Origin: Hymenochaete sp. R1
Taxonomy: Eukaryota; Basidiomycota; Agaricomycetes; Hymenochaetales; Hymenochaetaceae
Direction of reading: 5' to 3'
Assembly (NCBI GenBank): GCA_019400425.1
Contig: JAFREE010000004.1
Span: 186,001 to 250,000 of the forward strand
Length of the DNA stretch: 64,000 nucleotides
Shown here: positions 12,508 through 22,245 of the stretch, in pieces
Layout of the letters: each line of letters begins with the position of its first letter
Numbering within the stretch: position 1 is the stretch's first letter
Notes under the pieces: generated by a model
Seen by the model: only the letters and a program-made list of their open reading frames with translations
What the model was told of the DNA's origin: nothing
Database searches by the model: none
Program-made: the position numbers and the translations under genes

Positions 12508-13518
12508 ATGCTAGCTTCAATCACACCTGTGCTGCTCTTTGCAGCTTTCGTACTACTCCTGCTCGTTTCGCTCTCGGTCCCGATCATCAAAGCCATTGAC
12601 CTCCTGAAGCTCACAGCGGCCGTATCGGAGGGATTCGCAGGGACAACTGCCGATGTCACTGGCAGTGTCAAATTCGGTGTCTGGGGTTATTGCATAAGCC
12701 AGATTAATGCTGAGTGAGTCTTCAGCGCAGTTTCATTGATGTTGAAGAAGAAAATAGACCTTTTGACGACGCGCTTATAGAGTCGCGGGACAGTCCTTCA
12801 GTCAGGCTGGCCAATGCTCGCCCAAACACCTCGGCTTCACTATCGACTCGACGGTGGCGAACTTCCTGTAGGAAACGTTCTCGCTACATACTCGTAACTG
12901 AGACTGATTGAATTATAATGTAGTAACATTGACGAAGATGCTCGAGACGACGTTTCAAGAGCAGTCACTGCGGTACTCGTCCTCCATCCCATCGGTGAGC
13001 CTCGATATCCTCCTCAGCAAAAATATTGATTCTAACGCCATTCTGCATCGCTCAGCGTGCGGTTTGACCTTCCTCGCATTCTTCCTCTCCGTCTTCATGC
13101 TCGTTCGCTCTGGTCCACATCTCCGCTCAAGAGTCTGTTCCGGGTTCACCTTGGCAGCGGCCGTCCTCGCTGCCGTCGTCACAACTGTCGTCTTCCTCGT
13201 CGATGTGATTTTTGTGGCTATCGTGCGCAAGAAACTCAGAGACGAAACCGACGGAGACGTGAACGCAACCTGGGGCGTTGGAGTGAGTTCATTTCCTTTT
13301 TTATTATTAGGGAATGCTAAGATATGAATACTGATGATGGTTGATGTAGACATGGTTGGCTCTCGCAGCGACTGTTTTACTCTGGTTGGGTACTTTGGGC
13401 GCTTGTTGCGGTATCTTCGCGTGCGGCGGAAGGCGGAAGTAAGTTTGTTACTGAATGGATCATTTCACTAAGCTAGACGCTCATTCTTTACAGGCGGCTT
13501 GGTCGCGAAGCGTACTAA
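12508..13518 (+). CDS. SUR7/PalI-family four-helix membrane protein
   Basis: Predicted exons are 12508-12713, 12781-12867, 12924-12994, 13056-13282, 13350-13438 and 13494-13518, giving 234 residues. The first helix is at about residues 5-27 and is followed by the family signature GVWGYC (57-62). A second cysteine follows in GQCSPKHLGF (Cys81). Three more hydrophobic segments follow, and the cytosolic end is a short basic tail (GGRRKRLGREAY). The two cysteines in the first extracellular loop, with the GxWGYC motif, define the SUR7/PalI superfamily, whose members act in plasma-membrane eisosome organisation or pH sensing. The splices are supported by uninterrupted domain continuity. Which branch of the family it belongs to cannot be told from the sequence alone. 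The product is shorter than typical PalI proteins, which carry a long C-terminal tail. Confidence 0.88.
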
Positions 13519-13820
13519 AGTAGTAAAAAAACGATTTGCGTCCCCCTTCTCACATACCCTTCTCACAGACTTTTTCTAAAGCGAACTTGACTTTCTCTTA
13601 ACGCTGTTGTCTTGTCTGACATTTTGAACGACTTCAAACCTCTTCTAACTGATCTTCGATAATGTATACGTACTTGTCTGGTTTGATTAATGAATTGAAT
13701 GCGAATATCCTCTGACTCGTAGCTTTATCAGTCTCGCTCAAAAGTGTAATCGAAATATACAATATGTACCAAGGAAAAAGAAAAGGCGACGGGCATGACT
13801 ATAATACAGGGTAGGATTCA
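13519..13820. other. Convergent intergenic region
   Basis: About 300 bp between the tail of the SUR7-like gene and the tail of NOP2. It is AT-rich with T-runs that fit facing polyadenylation regions. No other feature was seen. Confidence 0.5.
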
Positions 13821-16247
13821 TCATGGTACTGATTTTGTCCGTGGAGGAACTCGGAGTCCCTTTGCCTTCATCTGCCGCCTCTTATTTTCTGTGAAAAATA
13901 ATTAGTCGAAAAGTCCTAGGCCAATGAGTTATAATATGTTCACCTTCAAGGTATGGCTTGTCCTCTTCAACGTCGAACGTGATATTATCAACATCCATCG
14001 TATCCACACCACCCGTTTTCCCTTTCATTCCGTTGACCGTCGATGCGGAGGCCTTTGAACCACCTTTCTGCGGTTTCCCCACTCTCAATTTTGCAACGAA
14101 GAAGCCATCCATGTTATGCACGTGGGGGTAAAACCTTCTCGTCAAGCTTAAACTTGGGTCGAAGGTCTTTCCACGGTAACTCGTGAACCCTTCTCGACCG
14201 AACGCGAGGCCCGTATCAAGCAGGGAAACATTGGGGCGTTTGCGGAGTGCGTAATCGACAACGGCTTCGTCTTCGTCAACAGTGACAGAGCAAGTAGAGT
14301 ACACAATGATGCCTGGGGATGAGGTTGAGTTGGGGGTGACACTGTCGATGGCGCAGAGGACGAGTTGTTTTTGGAGATGGGAGAGGAGGGCAAAGTCTCG
14401 GCCGGACTATATTTTTATGAATTAATATAGCATGCTTTACTGTCGCAAGATGCTCTCACCTTGTTGACTTTGACACTTGCATCTTTGCTGATGACACCCG
14501 TCCCACTGCACGGTGCATCGAGCAACACCCGGTCAAACCCACCGAGAACTCTCGGGAACTGGCGACCATCGTAATTACAGACCACGACGTTCTTGCAACC
14601 CAAGCGATGAATGTTCGCCGTCAAGCTCTTCGTCCGTGCCTTATTGGCATCGTTGGCAAAGACGACGCCAGTGTTTTGCATGAGCGCAGAAATATACGAT
14701 GACTTGCCACCGGGCGCGGAAGCCATATCAAGGACACGTTCGTTGGGCTGGGGGTCGAGAGCCATGACAGGTAAAAAGGAAGACGCAGCTTGAAGCATAT
14801 AATGTCCAGCCAGGTACTCTGGTGTTGCGCCGAGCGGAACCGATGACTCAAATACCTGTAGACCCACCGGTGACCATTTTCCCAGCGCTTCAAGGGAGAC
14901 TCCGCGATTTATAAGGGTTTGGGCGAGATCTTTTCGTCGGGTCCGCAGAGTGTTTGTCCTGATCGTAACTGGCCTCGGGAGCTCGTTCGACTCGAAAAAT
15001 TCAATAGCCTGAAACTGTATCAGTCAGAATTAAAGGACGGAAAGCAGCTTTTCGCACCTCCAGGACAGGAAACAAGTTGAATAGCTTGTCTGCCAGGAAG
15101 TCATTGTAACCATAGTAGCTGGCAATATCAGCTACAAGCTGCTCCATATACTCCGACCGAGATCTACGACACCCCAGTGAGCTCGGAGAACGACAATAGC
15201 TACGAATGTCACACACCTGTTCTTGGCTCCCAGCCTACTGAAGTTGGAAAGAACGCGAGCACAATGTCGTATCCGTTTTTGTACAAGTTGAAGATCCTGG
15301 GCACCTCCCTTACGCTCTTCTTCGCGTTCCTCCGCCGTCGGGAGTTCCAAACCATCCCCATCGCCTTGTCCCATTTCGTCATCCTCAACATCTCCGTCTA
15401 CTTCCCCATCCAGCTCCTCGTCAGAGCCCATTTTTAGAGCGGCTTCGCGAAGCTCTTGGGCGTCAAGTTCTGCATCCCTCGCTGCTTGCTCGTCCAGTGC
15501 TCGCGCTTTTGCTTCGAAATTAGCTGCAGTGGTGTGCTCTTCATCTGAATCTTCTTCAGAATCTCTATCAGAATCTTCCTCTCCGGACATGTAGTCTACA
15601 GCTTGAGGTCTGCTCGACTTGGTCCTTTTTGCTTTTTTCGGGAGCTCCGGTTCTTGATTGTCGTCGGAAGACCCAAGTTCTAGCTCTTGAGGGCCTCCAG
15701 CCTGCATGAAGTAAGATACGGAATGGACGAATAGTGTTCAATGTCACTCACTGCACCCATGAACCTGAGAAGTGCGATTCAACATCGTATGGGCGAGAAA
15801 TAAAACGAAAGAACATACTCGTCGCCGTCTTCTCCGTTGAGATCTTCCAGTTCTCCAACAAATCCTCCCTCCATGTCGCTGTCATCAAACAAAGTTCTGC
15901 AAGGAATCAGCCTGATATAAAATAGACTGTCTTTGACCAATCTCGAACCTTTGCTCCGCCTTTAGACCTTCATCATCTTCGATATCCTCCCACCCACTTC
16001 CTTCTCCTTCCGATGCGTCTACAACTATATCTCCTTTCTTGTTATTGCCTTTCCTATGTGACATGGGTGTGGGCCTCCCATCGGGCTTCGCGTTTTCCTT
16101 CGCCTTGCTTTTCTTTGCTGGCCTATCTTCTACCTCAGGTTCTTGCTTCCGCTTTCCCAATTTCTTCAACGAAGGCTGGTCCGTGACATTCTTCTTTTCA
16201 GAAAGGGGCGAAGGCGCAGCTTGCTTGTTCTTTGCACGACGACCCAT
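13821..16247 (-). CDS. NOP2: 25S rRNA (cytosine-C5)-methyltransferase NOP2
   Basis: A nucleolar RNA:m5C methyltransferase that modifies large-subunit rRNA and is needed for 60S assembly. Predicted exons, high to low: 16247-15949, 15896-15819, 15764-15752, 15701-15217, 15163-15058, 15008-14460, 14406-13944 and 13888-13821, giving 686 residues. The N-terminus is basic with acidic runs, as in nucleolar proteins. The conserved block [17 protein letters not shown] precedes the catalytic fold. The SAM-binding stretch is [13 protein letters not shown]. The two catalytic-type cysteines lie in DAPCSGTG (about residue 493) and YSTCSV (about 547). The end, [17 protein letters not shown], resembles other NOP2 C-termini. 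The third exon is only 13 nt but is needed to keep frame. The gene is head-to-head with RPL8. Confidence 0.95.
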
Positions 16248-16552
16248 AGTTTTCGGCTTCTCAGGTCAGGTCTGAGATAGGTAGGAGAGTATATAGCGTT
16301 AGAAATCGAGGCACAGTGCGCATTTGCTCACAAATTTCGATTCCGCCGATCTGCATTCGCAAATCAAATCAATTGCCGGCTAAAACCGAAAGCATCACGT
16401 GCAGGCGTGTAGCACATACTCCATATCGAGTAAGTAAGTAATGTATAGCCTATATCTTTCGCAAGAAGACTGTAAGACTATGCCAATAGTATAGGAACTA
16501 ACAGACCCCCATTCATCGATTGTCGGCCAAAAAAACTTCAAGAAACTTCAAG
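16248..16552. promoter_or_regulatory. Divergent promoter region, NOP2 / RPL8
   Basis: 305 bp separate the two start codons, so both promoters and 5' UTRs must fit here. It serves a ribosome-assembly enzyme on one side and a ribosomal protein on the other. No defined operator motif was identified. Confidence 0.55.
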
Positions 16553-17804
16553 ATGGTGAGTCTACCATTGTCAAGGCCGCTTTGATGAGGACGAGGAGCT
16601 CGATAATGCCAGCATGTGCGGAGGTAGATGGCACTTGAATAATCTGTGAGTTATAACATATGTTCTTCACTTCACAACCCCCTGACCCCTGCATAGTGAA
16701 CGATTATCTGTGATGCATACGCACAATTTGATAATGCACTGAAGCCTTTGCCTTAGAGCGAGCTCATGATGTGCAATATGCTGGGCTCGCACCCTTTATG
16801 GTGTGAGCGTTAGAGCTCCGAGTCTTCTTCGTCGCAGCTGATCCCCGTGTCACTCGATGCTGACTATTCTCGTCTCAATGACCAGCCTCCCAAGACTAGC
16901 AAAACTGGAAAGAAGCCCGCACCTGCACCTTTTGGCGCTTCAAAGCCCCAGAAGAAGCAGAGAAACCCTCTATTCGAGTCAACCCCTAAAAACTTTTCCA
17001 TCGGTATATAAGCAATTTTCTGGCTTGTGCATGTAGCCCGTTCTGACCTTGATATTAAGGCCAGGACATTCAGCCGAAGAGGAATCTGACTCGTTTTGTT
17101 AAGTGGCCAGAGTATGTCACCCACCAGCGCCAAAAGCGTATCCTCAGTCAGCGATTGAAAGTACCCCCGGCTATCGCTCAATTTTCCCACACGCTCGACA
17201 AGAACACCGCAACCCAGCTTTATAAGCTCTTCAACAAGTATCGCCCCGAGACGAAGCAGCAGAAGAAGGAGCGCCTTAAGACCACCGCTGAAGCCGCTGC
17301 CGCCGATAAGGAGCAAAAACCCGAAAAGAAGCCTCTTTTCGTGAAGTCGGGTCTGAACCATTGTGTCGCGCTCATCGAGGCGAAGAAGGCATCCCTTGTC
17401 GCTATTGCAGATGATGTCGATCCCATCGAGCTCGTCATTTTCCTTCCGGCTCTCTGTCGCAAAATGGGTGTTCCTTACGTCATTGTTAAGAGCAAGGCCC
17501 GCCTCGGTACGGTTGTACACAGGAAGACGGCCGCCGTTCTTACTCTCCAGGACGTTCGCTCCGAGGATCAAAAGGAGCTCAGCACGCTCGTCTCAGCCGC
17601 CAAAGCCAACTTGTGAGTCTCGTGATCTTTTAAAAAAGAATTTAGGACAATAGTTGAGTTTTCACATTTAGTACTGATAAATATGAGGAGGCTCGTCGCC
17701 AATGGGGTGGAGGTATTCGTGGTGAAAAGTCCACCCAGATGCTCATCAAGCGCGGTAAGGCCTCTGGCACTCCGGTTAACGCTACCCAGGCTCGCAAGCT
17801 GTAG
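16553..17804 (+). CDS. RPL8: 60S ribosomal protein eL8 (L8/L7a)
   Basis: A structural protein of the large ribosomal subunit. Exons: 16553-16555 (only the ATG), 16886-17003, 17060-17612 and 17672-17804, giving 268 residues. The first intron follows the start codon directly and is 330 nt long, unusual here but common in ribosomal protein genes. The protein shows the expected N-terminal block ([19 protein letters not shown]), the central L7Ae-type RNA-binding fold ([33 protein letters not shown]) and a basic end (NATQARKL). The length is close to the yeast and animal proteins. The placement of the lone ATG exon rests on continuity with [10 protein letters not shown] and a GTGAGT donor. Confidence 0.96.
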
Positions 17805-18017
17805 GTGTAACGTCGAGTCTTCGAAAACAAGTTGCGGAAAACTTAAACAAGCCGTCGGGGCATTTATCTACGCCGAGGGTTGCACATTTGTTTTCATGTT
17901 GTATGCAGGCGTTGTGTATGTTTTCTATGCATGTTCATTGATTGACGTCGTCCCATCGCTGTAATTTAAGACAAGGAACACTTTATCTTTCATATAGCTG
18001 CCTATTCGCGCGAGGCT

Positions 18018-18861
18018 CTACCCTACACGAAGACCGAGGACCATGCCCGCAGTGAAAGTTGCTCGAGGCGGGAAGTCCGCCGTCAGAAAGTCAACGAACC
18101 ATCGAAAGAGCGAGTAGACCGTTGGTGCTCGACGAATCTCGTTCCCAGCGGCATCTTTCTCAGATCTGTAGAATATCTTTTGGAAACCTGACTCAGCTGC
18201 GGACCAATTGAGTTTGGTCAAACGGAGCGACACGAAATACTATAATATATTTAAGTTTATACTTGAGTAAAACAGGTCACAGAAAACACGGACCTGTAGT
18301 ACGACGAATACTCCTCCGAGCACGAAGGCAACCATTTTGACGCCTTTCTTGATGAAAACTCCTGCGCAGAATCCAGTAACTGTGCCAAATGTAAGCTCGT
18401 AGACACTAATGGACGACTTGGGTGGAGTCGGAAGGGGTTGGAGGTTCGGGTCAGAGCTACTCCTCGAGCGGGGTTTTAGAGCTATAATGTCCTGTTAGTT
18501 AGACAGTATTGGAGATGCTTGGGGACAGAAGGATGGAAATGAACGAACCATCGCATTGGATAGTTGACTGCTGGCATTGAGACGAGACCAAACCAAGACC
18601 TACCCCTACAAGGACCGACGCGCTGGTGAACCCGGTCAAGGACTTTCCGTTCCCTCCTTTAAAGCCATACGTATATGATGACCTTAGAGGTGAAGCGGAC
18701 GCAAATGCGCGTTGAGAGGAGCTAAAGGACGATTTGGAGCTGTGTGTTTGGAATCGAGTTCTCGCACCAAGAGAAAAGTTTGAAGTTCGAGCAAGCGTGT
18801 TTGTAGTTGCTCTTCGAGAACAAAAGCCGTTCACTGATTGAAGAAATCGGAATGAAGACAT
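18018..18861 (-). CDS. FUN14-family mitochondrial membrane protein
   Basis: Exons 18861-18549, 18481-18294 and 18239-18018 give 240 residues. An in-frame upstream ATG at 18930 would add 23 residues. I prefer 18861 because it starts a Ser/Arg-rich, acid-poor stretch (MSSFRFLQSVNGFCSRRATT) that looks like a mitochondrial targeting sequence. The conserved FUN14 core is in exon 2: SVYELTFGTVTGFCAGVFIK and then VAFVLGGVFVVLQ, two membrane segments. The end (APTVYSLFRWFVDFLTADFP, then GLRVG) matches fungal members. FUN14-domain proteins sit in the outer mitochondrial membrane; animal FUNDC1 is a mitophagy receptor. No clear LC3/Atg8-interacting motif was seen, so a mitophagy role is not claimed. 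The gene is head-to-head with the AIG1-like gene. Confidence 0.88.
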
Positions 18862-19035
18862 GCTTGTGGTTACTGAGTACCAGTGAGTCCAGGGATGAGC
18901 TCCGAGTCGAAGTAAAGAGAAGATCGACATGACGTCTTTGCAGCAGAGTAGTACTCCCGCGTGAACATCTGCCGTTTTGCATACGTACGACCATCACCAT
19001 CACCGGAACGCTTTGTTCAACATTGAGTGCACAGT
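18862..19035. promoter_or_regulatory. Compact divergent promoter, FUN14-like / AIG1-like
   Basis: At most 174 bp separate the start codons, and only about 105 bp if the upstream ATG at 18930 is used. Both transcription starts must fit in this space or overlap. Confidence 0.5.
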
Positions 19036-19995
19036 ATGGACGTCAGGAGTACAAGCGCAGTGCTATTGCACGCCGGTGCGTTGGCAATCATGGGATGGGG
19101 ATATAATAACCTAGAGAAGACTGTGCTCAACGCATTCATTCAAACTCAAACGGGTGGGCATTCGCAGTTTCTTACCATCCAAGCGTGCGTTGTCTTGGTA
19201 CTCCGCACTATAGGAAAGAGTCTAACGCGAAATACACCACAGCCTACTAATAGCGTGCTTCACAATGTTGCTCAGCTTGGGCAGTGATTTCTGCCCACTA
19301 GGTTGTACGTGAATGTTGACCTTCCCTTTTTCTTGGGCAGACTAAAATCATCCCGTAGTCCTGAAGCAGTCGAAGCGCGCTTTCTTCATGATTGCTCTTC
19401 CTGTAAGTAAGGGTCATCATAGAAAGTGTTCAATGTCTCTAAACATTGTCCTTCAGCTCGCGGTCGTCGTTAGCTCTATCTACTGGACCCTCCTCTTATT
19501 TTTCCCTACCCTCATCCTCCAGCCTATACCAGGATCTTCAGTGCCTTCATCATCCGCAGAAAGCCCAGCCATTGCTCGCATTCCCATTTCACTTGATCTT
19601 GCCCTCCACGCTGCCCCTGCTCTTTCCCTTCTCCTAGACTTCTTCCTATTCGAGAGGAGCTATGACAAATGGGCAGCGTCGATGGGTGCGTCGGGGATGA
19701 GTGTGGCTTTTGGCGTCTGGTACTCGATTTGGGTGGAGTACTGCGCAAGCAAGAATGATGGGTGGTGTGAGTGGGTTTTTTTTGCAGCATTCTTGAAAAC
19801 ACGCTATCCAACTCGAAACTTATGAGCTTTCTTTCACAAGTCCCATATCCGTTCCTAACTGTGAACAAACTTCCCGGCCGAGCTGCCATTTACATCGTTG
19901 TCACCAGCATAGCTTTCATGTCATTCCAAGGCATCAACACGCTTCACGCTCGTGTCACCGGCCGCCTTCCGAAAGGCAAAGAAAAGGCGACTTAG
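19036..19995 (+). CDS. FAR-17a/AIG1-like integral membrane protein
   Basis: Exons 19036-19184, 19243-19304, 19359-19402, 19457-19766 and 19841-19995 give 239 residues with several hydrophobic helices. The family pattern is present: GGHSQFLTIQ near residue 41, then LLIACFTMLLSLGSDF, KRAFFMIALPLAVVVSSIYW, and WFPYPFLTV near the end. Animal AIG1 and ADTRP are threonine hydrolases of fatty-acid esters of hydroxy fatty acids, with an intramembrane Thr and His. Thr47 (in FLT) and His136 (in LDLALHAAP) occupy the matching places here. Hydrolase activity is inference from those residues. The C-terminal lysines (KGKEKAT) could act in ER retention but are not a canonical signal. Confidence 0.85.
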
Positions 19996-20259
19996 AATCG
20001 TACCCGCATAGAAGACTAGAATGGGTGCGGAAACAATGATATTGTGAATCTCGAGAGAATATCTATATTATTACTGAGGATAGGTGCATATTTTAAATTC
20101 GAACTACTCGTACATGATAGAAAAAAGACTGTGATGCAAGAAATGGTTGCTGGTATAAATATTCTTCGCAAAAAAATGTGAAAAAAGATATAAATGTGTG
20201 CAAATGAAATCGAACGGGAGAGTCCTCTATACAAGACCATCAGAAACTGTAAACCATAT

Positions 20260-22036
20260 TTACACCCTCCCTTTCCACCTCTTCCACAACAGAGCGGTCA
20301 CCAAAAGGCTCAATGCGGCAGCTGCGGCGCCCAGTCCAAACGTCAACCTCCAACATTTCGTTCCTTCACACGTACCATTGCTGTCAGTGTTCGCAGCGGC
20401 AACAAATGCGTACAGGTACGAGAAGAGCGGCGTGCCAATGAAGGGCGCATAAGTTATGACGCCGAAGTTGCGACCAAGGTTGGGGAGACCCCAGACACTA
20501 GAAATAATGCCTGGAAGGGCGGTAAAGTAGGCGCCATATGCTACACCGGTACCGATGCTGTCACACGTTGTCAGTCGTGAAGGTACAATCGGAAAAGGAT
20601 GTAGACGCAGTTGCTTACCTAACGACCCATAGCCTCTCGCGGTTTACAACACCAAATTCCATCCACGCATAAGTAAGTATTAGTAACGCGCTGGCACCGA
20701 AAACGAATGCAATGCGGCTAATACGGTGTTTTCTTGCGTAATATATAGTCCCGCAAGGGAGGGTCGAAGCGGCCGGCGATACAAAGTCTGCAAGAGGTCC
20801 TACGAGAAGCCGAGAGAAGGTGTTGGACAAAGAGAGGAGTCGGACTTGAGTTGAGGTGACCTTCGCCGCCGAGTTCGGCATTGCGAGAATTGAAGGGGTC
20901 GCGGAGGCGGAACTTGAAGGAAGAGATACGACGATGGACCCAATATTACTAAGGACCATTTCACACTATGAAATTCATGAGTTGCTGTTACGGCGAGTAT
21001 GAGAAATACTTACAGATCCAAGGCAAATAAGGGTCGACACTCCCAATAACCAAAAGCATGGGTCCTTAAGGAGATCGAAAACCGTCTGTTCTTGCTCGAT
21101 TGGTACGATAGTAACATGCGCAGTCGGCTGTGCTTTTGACCGGATAAGAGGTGTCCTTTCATTAGACTCGGAGATCTGATCAGTCACGCTTTCCACGTCG
21201 GTCTCTGAAACATCTGGAACGGTCGAAGTTATTTGCGGGGTACGTAAGTTGATGGCACCTATGAGGTTTACGACACCCGTAAGGACGGCCAAAAAGGTCA
21301 CAAATGCAAATACATCGAGTCCGCTTTCGTCCGTTGTGAAGAAAGTTGAAGCAAGCAAAGATAAAAAGAGTGGTGAAAGCCCGAAGAGTGCCATGCTGCA
21401 CCCCGAGGCTACTCCAATATAATCAGGGAAGTTCTTTGAAGCAGCGAAGAGAGATGAAAAGTAGCTTGAAGGAAATATCAATACTAGAGCACACAATACG
21501 ATCTCATCTACTCACGAAGCAACCGTTCCCAACCCGGCCATGAAGAAAAACATCGTGAGACGCTCGAACGATGATTGCGAAGCTTGTGTAATATCATCCG
21601 GTGTCTTAGCTACCTCCCATGCAAATGCCCCGAGTCCAAAGGAGAAGAGGACAGATGATGCCAGCGAGCAGGACCAGGGACCATACCGATCTATTGCTTT
21701 CCCAACAACGGCCGCAAAGGGATACTGACCGATCATGCCACTAAAGATAAGGTATATTTGTTAATAGAGAATGATAAACGAATGCAAAAACGTGGCTCAC
21801 GCTAGAACTATGGTGGTTAGCTGAGGCTGAGTGAGCTTCAAATGCTCAGCAAGGCTCGGAGACATGAGAGGAAATGTGAATATGCCTCCGGCGCATAGAC
21901 TGGAACGGCAACATGACTCGAATCAGTACATATCTCATGGCCAGAATTTGTGTACTAACGCATTTGCCGCGATTGAGAAACAAGTGAGCGCGAGTTGGGC
22001 ACGCAAAAGCAGGGGATGTCTTCCCCCCGGCATCAT
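20260..22036 (-). CDS. MCH1: MCH1-like major facilitator transporter
   Basis: Exons 22036-21960, 21899-21801, 21740-21516, 21464-21014, 20965-20619 and 20557-20260 give 498 residues. It has about 12 hydrophobic segments in two halves. A hydrophilic central loop (ETDVESVTDQISESNERTPL) separates them. The layout and motifs (GMIGQYPFAAVVGKAIDRYG, LICLGSCEMVLSNIGSI, YGAYFTALPGIISSVWGLPN) fit the nodulin-like/MCH1 group, fungal relatives of monocarboxylate permeases. Yeast Mch1 is vacuolar, and its substrate is not firmly known. The start is the first of two adjacent ATGs. The gene is tail-to-tail with the AIG1-like gene (264 bp) and head-to-head with PRP28 (209 bp). Confidence 0.85.
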
Positions 22037-22245
22037 GATAATGAGTGGTGGTGGTCGGAAAGCAAGAGATACAGCAATGAGTGAAAGGACAAGAGTTGAT
22101 GAGTCCACCCACGCTTAGATGGCGTGCGGGGAACGCGACCTTGGCGCGTCATCAGATCGACGCTCTAGTTGTCTTTTCTAGATGGCCTTGGATTCGGGCA
22201 GCTTGACATGCTTGACTCGGTTGACTCTCGGTGAATACGGCAGCC
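22037..22245. promoter_or_regulatory. Divergent promoter region, MCH1-like / PRP28
   Basis: 209 bp between opposing start codons. Nothing beyond the geometry was identified. Confidence 0.45.

Noticed and set aside
12007..12600. Short ORFs upstream of the SUR7-like gene
   Set aside because: Mutually overlapping on both strands with no recognisable content; probably 5' leader sequence.
16556..16885. Box C/D snoRNA in the RPL8 first intron
   Set aside because: TGATG and CTGA words exist, but no pair has a consensus C box, correct spacing and a closing stem.
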